From contig NZ_PGVG01000033.1 in assembly GCF_002795245.1 (NCBI RefSeq), forward strand, positions 17,557 through 81,556: a stretch of DNA of 64,000 bases, read 5' to 3'. This DNA comes from Bradyrhizobium forestalis (lineage in GTDB: Bacteria; Pseudomonadota; Alphaproteobacteria; Rhizobiales; Xanthobacteraceae). How positions within the stretch are numbered: position 1 is the first letter of the stretch; the number at the start of each line of letters is the position of its first letter. The notes beneath the pieces were generated by a model. That model did no database searches. It was given only the letters and a program-made list of their open reading frames with translations, and was not told where the DNA came from. Below are positions 16,984 to 25,445 of this stretch, piece by piece. A program made the translations under genes and the position numbers.

Positions 16984-18174
16984 TCAGCGCGCCTGCTCGA
17001 TATAGGCGGCGAGGACTGCGCGCTCCTCGCTGGTCATCTCGGTGATGTTGCCCGGCGGCATGGCGTTCGACCAGGCGGCGACACGCCCGATCAGGCGGAT
17101 GTTGCGATGGATGTGCTCGGGCGCGTCGAGCAAAATGCCTTTCGGGGCGGTCACGATGCCGGCCCAGACCGGCTCGGCCGCGTGGCACATGCTGCAGCGG
17201 GACATCACGATCTCCTCGACATTGGCGAGCGTCGGCGGCGTCGACAATGCACCCGTCTTCACCTCGCGCGGGCCGGCGGCGGAAAGGAAGAGGATCGCGA
17301 TCACGCCGGCCGCCGACACGCCCCACACCCACCACGGCGAATTGCGCCCGGCATGGCGCTCGTTGAAGAAGTGGCGGATCACCGGCCCCAGTGCCAGGAT
17401 GATCGCGACGATGATCCAGTTGAAGCGCGTGGCGTAGAGCAGGGGATAGTGGTTGCTGATCATCAGCACGACCACGGGGAGCGTCAGATAGTTGTTGTGG
17501 ACCGAGCGCTCCTTGCTGGCCTTGCCGAGCTTTGGATCGGGAGCCCGGCCCGCGATCAGGCTGGCTACGATCTTTTTCTGGTTCGGGATGATCAACGCGA
17601 AGACGTTGGCGACCATGATGGTGCCGATGATCGCGCCGATCTGGTTGAAGGCGCCGCGGCCGCTCAGCACATGGGTGAAGGCATAGGTCAGCGCGACCAG
17701 GAACAGATAGCCGCCGATGGCAAAGGGCAGCTCGCGCTGCGCAAGACCGCTGCGGCAGGCGGTTTCATAGAGCAGCCAGGCCAGCGCGAGGCTGCAGAAG
17801 CTGAACAGGCCGGCCTGGAATGGTGTGAGGTCGAGGATCGACTTGTCGACCAGGAACAGATCAGCCTCGAGATAGTATACCACCACCATCAATGCGAAGC
17901 CGGACAGCCAGGTGGTGTAGGCCTCCCATTTGAACCAGGTCAGCTCGTCCGGCATTTGGCTCGGGGCCACCAGGTATTTCATGATCCGGTAGAAGCCGCC
18001 GCCATGGACCTGCCAGGCTTCGCCCTGCACGCCATCAGGCAGGTCGCTTCTGGACCGGAGGCTGAGGTCGAGGGCGATGAAATAGAAGGAACTGCCGATC
18101 CAGGCGATCGCCGCCACCACGTGCAGCCAGCGCAGCAGCAGGCTCGCCCATTCCGATATGACGGATCCCCACAT
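16984..18174 (-). CDS. puuD: Membrane urate oxidase PuuD
   Basis: The 396-residue protein matches PuuD: about eight membrane segments in the N-terminal urate oxidase domain (LLLRWLHVVAAIAWIGSSFY at the start) and a C-terminal cytochrome c domain with the heme motif CSMCH (from residue 327) and a distal MPPGN methionine. PuuD oxidises urate to 5-hydroxyisourate and passes electrons to a c-type cytochrome rather than to oxygen. The ATG at 18174 is used because GGGAAG precedes it and homologues begin at this segment; an ATG nine codons upstream is possible. No other purine-degradation gene is adjacent. It is divergent from the sorbosone-dehydrogenase-like gene. Confidence 0.9.
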   Translation of the reverse strand: MWGSVISEWASLLLRWLHVVAAIAWIGSSFYFIALDLSLRSRSDLPDGVQGEAWQVHGGGFYRIMKYLVAPSQMPDELTWFKWEAYTTWLSGFALMVVVYYLEADLFLVDKSILDLTPFQAGLFSFCSLALAWLLYETACRSGLAQRELPFAIGGYLFLVALTYAFTHVLSGRGAFNQIGAIIGTIMVANVFALIIPNQKKIVASLIAGRAPDPKLGKASKERSVHNNYLTLPVVVLMISNHYPLLYATRFNWIIVAIILALGPVIRHFFNERHAGRNSPWWVWGVSAAGVIAILFLSAAGPREVKTGALSTPPTLANVEEIVMSRCSMCHAAEPVWAGIVTAPKGILLDAPEHIHRNIRLIGRVAAWSNAMPPGNITEMTSEERAVLAAYIEQAR

Positions 18175-18411
18175 GATCTTCCCATCAGTCGCGACAGCCA
18201 TGCCGCAGCCTCGATGACCGCAACCGGCCGTCGCCGCCCTCACAATGTGTCGCACCGATCAGCTGCATTTTCCAGTATGATGGGCTGCAGCTGATGCACA
18301 TCGTGCGGGCATGAGCTGACGTGGGATGCGGCAGAGGGCCGACTTGCTGCAGACCATTTGCGGGTGATCGGCATCGACGCGCGACCTTTGCAAGGCGGGG
18401 AGAAAGACGAC

Positions 18412-19752
18412 GTGAGCAACAGGATATCGTTCGTGGCGATGCTCGCAGGGCTGCTGGTCGCGTTTGCGGCCGGCGCGCAGGCCGAGCCGGTGCTGCAAGG
18501 CAAGGACGCCTATGGCGACTGGCGGGCCGACAAGCCCGGCACGGTCAGGCTGATCCGGCCGCAGGATCTGGTCAGGCCCGGCGCCACGCGGTCGGTCGCG
18601 AGCTCGTCGCGCGTGGCGCCGCGTCCGCCGGAGGCCGCGCTCCAGGTGCCGGCCGGCTTCAAGATCGAGCTGTTCGCCGAAGGCCTGCGCGCGCCGCGCA
18701 TCGTGAGGGTTGCGCCGAATGGCGATGTGTTCGTCGCGGAGACGCGCGCCGGCACCATCCGCGTGTTGCGTACCGGAGAGGACGGCAAGGTCGCGACCAA
18801 CGAGGTGTTTGCCAGCGGCTTGCGGCAGCCGTTCGGCATCGCCTTCTTTCCGAACGGCGACAATCCGCAATGGATCTACATCGCCAACACCGACAGCGTC
18901 GTCCGATTTCCCTATCAGGCCGGTGACCTCAAGGCGCGTGGCAAGGCGGAGACGATCGTCGCGAGCCTGCCGCATGACGGCGGCCATTCCACCCGCGATA
19001 TCGTCTTCACGCCCGACAACAAGCGCATGCTGGTGTCGGTGGGTTCGCTCAGCAACGTCGCCGAAGGCATGGGCACGCCGCCGGGCGGGATGGAGGCGTG
19101 GTCGAAAGCGCAGCCGCTTGGCGCAACATGGGCCAGCGAGACTGAGCGCGCGAACGTGCTGGCCTTCAATCCCGACGGCAAGGAGCGGAAGATCTACGCC
19201 ACCGGCCTCCGCAACTGCGTCGGCCTCGCAATCCAGCCGCAGAGCGGCCTGCCCTGGTGCTCGACCAACGAGCGCGACGGTCTCGGCGACGATCTCGTGC
19301 CCGATTACGTCACCAGCGTGAAGGAGGGCGCGTTCTACGGCTGGCCATGGTTCTACATCGGCGGCAACGAGGACCCGCGCCACGCCGGCGCGCGGCCGGA
19401 CCTCAAGGACAAGGTGACAGTGCCTGATGTGATGATCCAGCCGCACTCGGCCTCGCTCGGCATGACCTTCTACCAGGGCACGCAGTTTCCGTCCGAATAC
19501 CAGGGCGACGCCTTCGCCGCCGAGCACGGCTCCTGGAACCGGTCGAAGCGCACTGGTTACAAGGTCATCCGCATCAAGATGAAGGACGGCAAGCCGACCG
19601 GGGAGTACGAGGATTTCGTCACGGGGTTCGTGGTGAGCGACACTGAGGTGTGGGGACGGCCGGTTGGAGTGGCGGTGGCAAAGGATGGATCGCTGCTGGT
19701 GTCGGAGGATGGCAACGGCACGATCTGGCGGGTGACACGCGCGCGGCAATGA
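18412..19752 (+). CDS. Sorbosone-dehydrogenase-like PQQ/beta-propeller protein
   Basis: The 446-residue protein starts at a GTG (18412) preceded by GGGGAGAAAG. It has a signal peptide (ISFVAMLAGLLVAFAAGAQA) and then a six-bladed propeller of the glucose/sorbosone dehydrogenase family. Motifs include GFKIELFAEGLRAPRIVRVA, DVFVAETRAGTIRVL, LPHDGGHSTRDIVFTPD, ATGLRNCVGLAIQP and FAAEHGSWNRSKRTGYKVI. Relatives bind PQQ and calcium in the periplasm and oxidise sugars or aldoses; the substrate is not determined. No PQQ synthesis gene is in the window. Confidence 0.87.
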   Translation: MSNRISFVAMLAGLLVAFAAGAQAEPVLQGKDAYGDWRADKPGTVRLIRPQDLVRPGATRSVASSSRVAPRPPEAALQVPAGFKIELFAEGLRAPRIVRVAPNGDVFVAETRAGTIRVLRTGEDGKVATNEVFASGLRQPFGIAFFPNGDNPQWIYIANTDSVVRFPYQAGDLKARGKAETIVASLPHDGGHSTRDIVFTPDNKRMLVSVGSLSNVAEGMGTPPGGMEAWSKAQPLGATWASETERANVLAFNPDGKERKIYATGLRNCVGLAIQPQSGLPWCSTNERDGLGDDLVPDYVTSVKEGAFYGWPWFYIGGNEDPRHAGARPDLKDKVTVPDVMIQPHSASLGMTFYQGTQFPSEYQGDAFAAEHGSWNRSKRTGYKVIRIKMKDGKPTGEYEDFVTGFVVSDTEVWGRPVGVAVAKDGSLLVSEDGNGTIWRVTRARQ

Positions 19753-19813
19753 CTCTCCCCTTGCCGGGCTGGGCTATCGCATATGGCATTTTGCGCGACC
19801 TGAGCACGCGCTT

Positions 19814-19946
19814 CGTCCTTCGAGACGACCGCTTCGCAGTCTCCTCAGGATGAGGCTAAGCAGCACTGGTGCTCTTTTTGAAACTACAGCCGCGCACTCA
19901 ATCCTCATCCTGAGGGCCCGCCAACGGCGGGCGTCTCGAAGGATGG
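19814..19946. repeat. Long inverted repeat (CCTTCGAGACG type)
   Basis: Arms GTCCTTCGAGACG and CCTCAGGATGAG on the left are mirrored by CTCATCCTGAGG and CGTCTCGAAGGA on the right, with small internal hairpins (GGGCCCGCCAACGGCGGGC). It differs in sequence from the CTCTCCCGC family. With the next repeat it fills the 341-base gap 19753-20093 between convergent genes, probably ending transcription on both sides. Confidence 0.8.
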
Positions 19947-20033
19947 CCACAGGCGAAATCGCTCCCATATGCGATTGCCCTGCCTTGCCGGGTGAGGGAT
20001 CTCTATCCTCAAAAGTGGCCGTGCGATTGGAGA

Positions 20034-20086
20034 GAACCCCTCATCCGGCGCTTCGCGCCACCTTCTCCCACAAGGGGAGAAGGGAA
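20034..20086. repeat. Short palindromic repeat (CTTCTCCC type)
   Basis: The segment CCCCTCATCCGGCGCTTCGCG and CCTTCTCCCACAAGGGGAGAAGG contains a CTTCTCC...GGAGAAG hairpin. It is a third intergenic repeat type, immediately downstream of the SDR gene stop. Confidence 0.65.
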
Positions 20087-20093
20087 GAAAGAC

Positions 20094-20894
20094 CTACCCC
20101 CGCCTCACGCTCGCCCCGCCATCCACCGGCAGCGTCACGCCGGTGATGAAGTTCGCTTCGTCTGACGCCAGGAACAGCGCGGCGTTCGCGACGTCCCAGC
20201 CGGTGCCCATCTTCCTGCGCAGTGGCACCTTGCTGTCGCGTTCGGCTTCGACCTCGGCGCGGGTCTTGTGCCATTCGCGGGCGCGGGTGTCGACGGCCAT
20301 CGGCGTGTTCATCAGGCCGGGCAGGATGACGTTGGCGCGGATGCCGTATTCGGCGTTCTGATAAGCGAGCTGTTCGGTGAAGGCGATCATCGCGGATTTC
20401 GTCGCCTTGTAGGCGACATAAGGATACGTTGTGATCGCGGCCATCGAAGAGATGTTGATGATGGCGCCGCCTCCCTGCGCGCGCATGATCGGGATCACTT
20501 CCTTTGCGGCGAGAATGCAGCTCTTCAAATTGATGGCGACGACGCGGTCGAACGCCTCTTCGGTCAGTTGCAGCAATTCGGCATCGCCGCCGGACAGGCT
20601 GACGCCGACATTGTTGTGCAGCACGTCGATCCGGCCCCAGCGCGTTTGCGCGTCGGCCACCATCGCCTTGATGTCGGCGACTTTGGTCACGTCGGCCTTG
20701 AAGGCTGTCGCCGTGCCGTGTTTCGCGGTGATCATCGCCACCGTCTCCTGTGCCGACTCCAGATGGTGGTCGACGCACAACACCTTCGCGCCCTCGCGTG
20801 CGAAGGTGAGCGCTGTGGCGCGGCCGTTGCCCATGCCTTCGCCGGGGCTTTGCCCGGCGCCGACCACGATCGCAACCTTGTCCTTCAAGCGCAT
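20094..20894 (-). CDS. SDR family oxidoreductase
   Basis: The 266-residue classical short-chain dehydrogenase has a nucleotide-binding motif (VVGAGQSPGEGMGNGRATAL, unusually long between glycines), HNNVGVSL in place of NNAG, the catalytic serine in NISSM, and Tyr/Lys in YVAYKATKS (YxxxK). The C-terminus is GVTLPVDGGAS. It should be an NAD(P)-dependent alcohol or ketone oxidoreductase; the substrate is unknown. It is monocistronic and bounded downstream by repeats. Confidence 0.87.
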   Translation of the reverse strand: MRLKDKVAIVVGAGQSPGEGMGNGRATALTFAREGAKVLCVDHHLESAQETVAMITAKHGTATAFKADVTKVADIKAMVADAQTRWGRIDVLHNNVGVSLSGGDAELLQLTEEAFDRVVAINLKSCILAAKEVIPIMRAQGGGAIINISSMAAITTYPYVAYKATKSAMIAFTEQLAYQNAEYGIRANVILPGLMNTPMAVDTRAREWHKTRAEVEAERDSKVPLRRKMGTGWDVANAALFLASDEANFITGVTLPVDGGASVRRG

Positions 20895-21138
20895 CTCGGC
20901 TCACTCCCAGGCTCGTCCATTATTTTCGTGCAGATTAGCAATCGCCCCGACCGGAGAGAAGGGCGTGGCTTCTGCGTTCATGTCATTGACATCACATGGA
21001 ATTGCATGTTGCGGCCGGTGCATCGCACATGGCTGACCCCATAGTCCAGGAACCGTTCTGAGGTTGCAGCGTTTGCCGCCGGAGCCTTTCCCGCGCTAGG
21101 CTCAGTCCCGGGGCTTCCCAACCGCCAGTGGCTTGCCG

Positions 21139-21972
21139 ATGAATCTGCTCGATCCGCAAGGACCCGTGGCTGCGGCCAACAGCACCATTTTGGTCGATTC
21201 CGTCTTCATCATGCTCGTGATCGTGGTGCCGACCATTTTCGCGATTCTTGCTTTTGCGTTCTGGTTTCGCGCCTCGAATCCCAAAGCGCGTTACCGGCCT
21301 GAGTTCGTCTATTCAGGCCGCGTCGAAATGGTGGTGTGGGCAATCCCCGCACTCACGGTCATTCTGCTCGGTGGCGTCGCCTGGATCGGCTCGCACCAGC
21401 TCGATCCGGCCGCGCCCGTGCCGGGCACCGGCAGTCCGGTGCGGATCCAGGCCGTGTCGCTCGACTGGAAATGGCTCTTCATCTATCCGGACCAGCGCAT
21501 CGCCACCGTCAACACGCTGACGGTGCCGGCCGGAGCCGAGCTGAACTTCCAGCTGACATCGTCGAGCGTGATGAACACGTTCTTCATCCCGCAGCTCGGC
21601 AGCATGATCTACACCATGAACGGCATGGTGACGAAGCTGAACCTGCGCGCCGACAATGAAGGCAAGCTTCAGGGCCTGTCAGCGCATTTCTCCGGCGACG
21701 GCTTTCCCGACATGATGTTCGACGTCAACGTGATCTCGCCGCTGGCGTTTCCGGATTGGGTGGCGAGTACGGCGAAGACGGATGCGGTGCTGAACGCCGA
21801 CAGCTACAAGAAGCTGATGCAGCAGGGCATCGAGCGCGGCCGGCCGACCTACCGTCTCGAAGACCCGCGCCTGTTCGACCTGATCGCGACCCAGCACATT
21901 CCGCCGGGACCCGGGCCGGAGCTCGCATCCGAAGCGGGCCGGTCGCACAGTGGAGGCCATGATGCTCGGTAA
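21139..21972 (+). CDS. cyoA: Cytochrome bo3 ubiquinol oxidase subunit II
   Basis: The 278-residue subunit has two membrane segments (about 16-40 and 62-84) and a periplasmic cupredoxin-like domain. SLDWKWLFIYPDQRIATVNT, VMNTFFIPQLGSMIYTM and the lack of CuA cysteine/histidine ligands are typical of quinol, not cytochrome c, oxidases. The protein begins at MNLLDPQGP without a signal peptide or lipobox cysteine, and an in-frame stop lies at 21097, so no longer form exists. A TTG two codons upstream (21133) is a possible alternative start. It is the first of four overlapping cyo genes. Confidence 0.9.
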   Translation: MNLLDPQGPVAAANSTILVDSVFIMLVIVVPTIFAILAFAFWFRASNPKARYRPEFVYSGRVEMVVWAIPALTVILLGGVAWIGSHQLDPAAPVPGTGSPVRIQAVSLDWKWLFIYPDQRIATVNTLTVPAGAELNFQLTSSSVMNTFFIPQLGSMIYTMNGMVTKLNLRADNEGKLQGLSAHFSGDGFPDMMFDVNVISPLAFPDWVASTAKTDAVLNADSYKKLMQQGIERGRPTYRLEDPRLFDLIATQHIPPGPGPELASEAGRSHSGGHDAR

Positions 21973-23962
21973 GCTCGATTGGTCGGCGATTCCGTTTGAT
22001 CAACCGATTCCGCTCGTCGCCGGCGCGATGGTGCTGGTCGCGATCCTCGGCGTGCTGGCCTGGGTCGTGGTGAAGGGACATCTGCCCTATCTCTGGCATG
22101 AATGGATCACCAGCGTCGATCACAAGCGCATCGGCGTCATGTACATCCTGCTCGCCTCGGTGATGCTGCTGCGCGGCGGCAGCGACGCCATCATGATGCG
22201 GATCCAGCAGGCGGTGGCCTACCAGTCACAGGGTTATCTGCCGCCGGAGCACTACAACCAGATCTTCTCGGCGCACGGCACCATCATGATCTTCTTCGTG
22301 GCGATGCCGTTCGTGATCGGGCTGATGAACCTCGTCGTGCCGCTCCAGCTCGGCGTGCGCGACGTCGCCTTCCCGACGCTGAATTCCGTCGGCTTCTGGC
22401 TGACCGCGACCGGCGCGCTGCTGGTCAATATCTCGCTCGTGGTCGGCGAGTTCGCGCGCACCGGCTGGCTCGCCTTTCCGCCGCTGTCGGAATTGTCCTA
22501 CTCGCCGGGCGTCGGCGTCGACTATTACGCCTGGTCGCTGCAGATCTCCGGCGTCGGCACGCTGGTGGCCGGCATCAATCTCGTCACCACCGTGCTGAAG
22601 CTGCGCACCAAGGGCATGAACTATCTGCGCATGCCGATGTTCTGCTGGACCACGCTGGCCTCGAACCTTCTGATCGTCGCCGCGTTCCCGATCCTCACCG
22701 CGACGCTCGCGATGCTGCTGCTCGACCGTTATCTCGGCTTTCACTTCTTCACCAACGAGGCCGGCGGCAACGTCATGATGTTCATGAACCTGATCTGGGC
22801 CTGGGGCCATCCGGAGGTCTACATCCTTGTGCTGCCCGCCTTCGGTATCTTCTCGGAGGTGGTCTCGACCTTCTCCGGCAAGGCGCTGTTCGGCTACCGC
22901 TCCATGGTGCTGGCGACCATGGCGATCTGCGTGATCTCCTTCATGGTCTGGCTGCATCACTTCTTCACGATGGGGGCGGGGCCGGACGTCAACGCCATCT
23001 TCGGCATCGCCAGCATGATCATCGCAGTGCCGACCGGCGTGAAGATCTACAACTGGCTGTTCACGATGTATGGCGGCCGCATCCGTCTTGCGACGCCGAT
23101 GCTGTGGGCGGTCGGCTTCATGGTCACCTTCATCATCGGCGGATTGACCGGCGTCCTCGTCGCGGTGCCGCCAGCCGATTTCATGCTCCACAACAGCATG
23201 TTCCTGGTTGCGCATTTCCACAACGTCATCATCGGCGGCGTTCTGTTCGGCGCCTTTGCCGGCTTCGAATACTGGTTTCCGAAGGCGTTCGGTTTCCGCC
23301 TCGACGAGCGCTGGGGCAAGGCCGCGTTCTGGTTCACCTTCACAGGCTTCTACGTCACCTTCATGCCGCTCTACATTGCCGGCATGCTCGGCATGACCAG
23401 GCGCATGCAGCACTATGACGTCGCGGCCTGGCGGCCCTGGATGATCATTGCGGCAGTCGGCATGGCCGTGCTGACGATCGGCGTGATCTGCCAGATCATG
23501 CAGCTCGTGGTCAGCATCCGCAATCGCGAGGCGCTGCGCGATCGCACCGGCGATCCCTGGGACGGGCGCTCGCTGGAATGGGCGACCTCGTCGCCACCGC
23601 CGGTGTTCAATTTCGCGTTCAATCCAGATGTGCGTGGCGAGGATGCCTATTGGGAGATGAAGGCGCATGCCCGGCAGCAATCGTTCGCGCATGAAGAGCC
23701 CGAATATCAGGACATCGAGATGCCGCGCAATTCCCCCACCGGCTTCGTCTGCGCGTTCTTCGCCACCATCATGGGCTTCGCGCTGATCTGGCACATCTGG
23801 TGGATGGTGATCCTGGGGGGTATCGGCGCGTTCGCGACCTTTGTCGTATTCGCCTGGCGCGATCATGACGAATACGTCATCCCGGCCGAAGAAGTTGCCC
23901 GCATCGATCGCGTCAATCTCGAGGAGCGGCGCAGCCTCGTCAGCATGGCGGGAGCAGTCTGA
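21962..23962 (+). CDS. cyoB: Cytochrome bo3 ubiquinol oxidase subunit I
   Basis: The 666-residue heme-copper subunit carries the expected ligands: the low-spin heme histidine in SAHGTIMIFF, the CuB histidine and cross-linked tyrosine in WAWGHPEVYILVLP, the HH pair in WLHHFFTMG and the heme ligands in VAHFHNVIIGG. It reduces oxygen to water with electrons from ubiquinol and pumps protons across the inner membrane. The ATG at 21962 is used because GGAGG lies five bases upstream; an ATG one codon earlier is equally in frame. It overlaps the end of cyoA by 11 bases, so translation is probably coupled. Confidence 0.95.
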   Translation: MLGKLDWSAIPFDQPIPLVAGAMVLVAILGVLAWVVVKGHLPYLWHEWITSVDHKRIGVMYILLASVMLLRGGSDAIMMRIQQAVAYQSQGYLPPEHYNQIFSAHGTIMIFFVAMPFVIGLMNLVVPLQLGVRDVAFPTLNSVGFWLTATGALLVNISLVVGEFARTGWLAFPPLSELSYSPGVGVDYYAWSLQISGVGTLVAGINLVTTVLKLRTKGMNYLRMPMFCWTTLASNLLIVAAFPILTATLAMLLLDRYLGFHFFTNEAGGNVMMFMNLIWAWGHPEVYILVLPAFGIFSEVVSTFSGKALFGYRSMVLATMAICVISFMVWLHHFFTMGAGPDVNAIFGIASMIIAVPTGVKIYNWLFTMYGGRIRLATPMLWAVGFMVTFIIGGLTGVLVAVPPADFMLHNSMFLVAHFHNVIIGGVLFGAFAGFEYWFPKAFGFRLDERWGKAAFWFTFTGFYVTFMPLYIAGMLGMTRRMQHYDVAAWRPWMIIAAVGMAVLTIGVICQIMQLVVSIRNREALRDRTGDPWDGRSLEWATSSPPPVFNFAFNPDVRGEDAYWEMKAHARQQSFAHEEPEYQDIEMPRNSPTGFVCAFFATIMGFALIWHIWWMVILGGIGAFATFVVFAWRDHDEYVIPAEEVARIDRVNLEERRSLVSMAGAV

Positions 23963-24603
23963 TGACGATGACCGCGACCGTCGGCCACGCCCGTGCCGAT
24001 CCCCATCACATCGGCGTCGTCATCGAGCATCCCGGGCCCGCGCCGAAGCGGATCGTGACCGCCTACGGCTTCTGGATCTTCCTGCTCTCCGATATCGTGA
24101 TGTTCTCTTGCTTCTTCGCGGCCTATGCCGTGCTGGTCGGCCAGACCGCCGGCGGCCCGAAGGGTGCGGAGATCTTCGAACAGAGGAACGTCGCGATCGA
24201 GACGGTCTGCCTGCTGCTCTCGAGCTTCACCTGCGGCATGGCCAGCATCGCCGCCGACGTGCGCAGCCGGTTCTGGTTCTATCTCGGCATGAGCGTGACC
24301 TGCGTGCTCGGCCTCATATTCCTGGCCATCGAGTTCCGCGAATTCGCCGACCTTGTCGCTCGTGGCTACGGCCCGTCGCGCAGTGCGTTCCTGACCGCGT
24401 TCTTCTCGCTGGTCGGCTGCCACGGCCTGCATGTTTCTGCCGGCGTGCTCTGGCTGCTCACCATGATGGCCCAGGTGTTCGCAAAGGGCTTTCGCGCCGA
24501 CGTGTTGCGGCGGATGATGTGCTTTGCACTGTTCTGGCACGCACTCGACATCATTTGGGTCGGGGTGTTCTCCGTCGTCTACCTGCTTGGGGGTGCCCCA
24601 TGA
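23962..24603 (+). CDS. cyoC: Cytochrome bo3 ubiquinol oxidase subunit III
   Basis: The 213-residue subunit has five predicted membrane segments and the typical FWIFLLSDIVMFSCFFAAYA opening of bo3 subunit III, with VGCHGLHVSAGVLWLL and a terminal ALFWHALDIIWVGVFSVVYL. It supports assembly and proton uptake of the oxidase. Its ATG overlaps the cyoB stop by one base, and its own stop overlaps cyoD (ATGA). Confidence 0.93.
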   Translation: MTMTATVGHARADPHHIGVVIEHPGPAPKRIVTAYGFWIFLLSDIVMFSCFFAAYAVLVGQTAGGPKGAEIFEQRNVAIETVCLLLSSFTCGMASIAADVRSRFWFYLGMSVTCVLGLIFLAIEFREFADLVARGYGPSRSAFLTAFFSLVGCHGLHVSAGVLWLLTMMAQVFAKGFRADVLRRMMCFALFWHALDIIWVGVFSVVYLLGGAP

Positions 24604-24986
24604 GCGATCAGACGCATATTCCGGCCGGGCACGATCTCGCGCCGGGCGAGGAAGAGCAGCATAGCGTCGGCGAGCGGATCCTGGGCTATGTCGTCGGTCT
24701 TGTTCTGGCGCTGTTGCTCACGGCGACGTCGTTCTTCATCGCCGGCACGGACCTCGTCTGGCAACCCTCGATTCCCGTCGCGCTGATCGTGCTCGCGATC
24801 GCGCAGATGGGCGTGCACCTCGTGTTCTTCCTGCACATCACCACCGGCCCCGACAACACCAACAACGTGCTGGCGCTTGCCTTCGGACTGCTGATCGTCT
24901 TCCTGGTGGTGGGCGGCACGGTCTGGATCATGTCGCATCTGAACGCGAACATGCCGCCGATGGATCAGATCATGCGGATGCAGTGA
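24600..24986 (+). CDS. cyoD: Cytochrome bo3 ubiquinol oxidase subunit IV
   Basis: The 128-residue membrane protein has three predicted segments and the MGVHLVFFLHI signature of CyoD, preceded by an acidic N-terminal tail (AGHDLAPGEEEQHS). It starts at an ATG that overlaps the cyoC stop by four bases, so all four cyo genes form one operon. The operon is followed by a large repeat rather than by cyoE (heme O synthase), which must lie elsewhere or be replaced. Confidence 0.92.
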   Translation: MSDQTHIPAGHDLAPGEEEQHSVGERILGYVVGLVLALLLTATSFFIAGTDLVWQPSIPVALIVLAIAQMGVHLVFFLHITTGPDNTNNVLALAFGLLIVFLVVGGTVWIMSHLNANMPPMDQIMRMQ

Positions 24987-25029
24987 TAGTGCGCGATGGC
25001 GCGACGATATTTGACTCGGTCGGTTGTTC

Positions 25030-25190
25030 GGGTTCACCTCTCCCCAGCGGGGAGAGGTCGGATTGCGGCGCGCAATTGCGCGCCTGAGCAATCCGGGTGA
25101 GGGGCCGCCACATGGCCGCGAGACTGTAACCCCTCACCCGGATCGCATCTTTGATGCGATCCGACCTCTCCCTTCGGGAGAGGTGAACCC
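25030..25190. repeat. Long inverted repeat downstream of the cyo operon
   Basis: Arms GGGTTCACCTCTCC (25031-25044) and GGGAGAGGTGAACCC (25176-25190) are reverse complements apart from a small difference. Inside lie further paired pieces: CCCCAGCGGGG, CAATTGCGCGC, CCGGGTGAGGGG with CCCCTCACCCGG, and GATCGCATC with GATGCGATC. It can fold as one long hairpin with side arms and probably terminates the cyo transcript. It fills part of the 459-base gap 24987-25445, which also holds the hairpin at 25249. Confidence 0.8.
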
Positions 25191-25248
25191 GGAGCTCGCA
25201 TCGATTCAACCAAGACTCACTTTGCTTTAGCGCCGCTCCAAAAGAAGA

Positions 25249-25270
25249 GCCGCTTGTGGTGACAAGCGGC
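25249..25270. other. Perfect stem-loop with GGGAGGAAACG downstream
   Basis: GCCGCTTG and CAAGCGGC form an eight-base stem with a TGGTGA loop. Next come CCAAGTCTAGGGAGGAAACG and about 180 bases (25271-25445) with no gene. The block resembles a small-RNA or leader structure rather than a simple terminator, because no U-tract follows. Direction is not determined. Confidence 0.35.
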
Positions 25271-25445
25271 CCAAGTCTAGGGAGGAAACGCCCGAGCAAG
25301 GACAATCCGATGAGGATCGTCTGCCAAGGGAAGCACTCGCGCAAAGCGCGTGCGCACCTTGATAAGTGCAGCAACTCCCGACGAAGTTCAATTCCGGATC
25401 AATACGGTCTCGAACTACCACTCACGGATGCGTGAACCAACTCGC

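Noticed and set aside
22226..23866. A 546-residue minus-strand frame opposite cyoB
   Set aside because: Same shadow pattern; cyoB has all heme and copper ligands.
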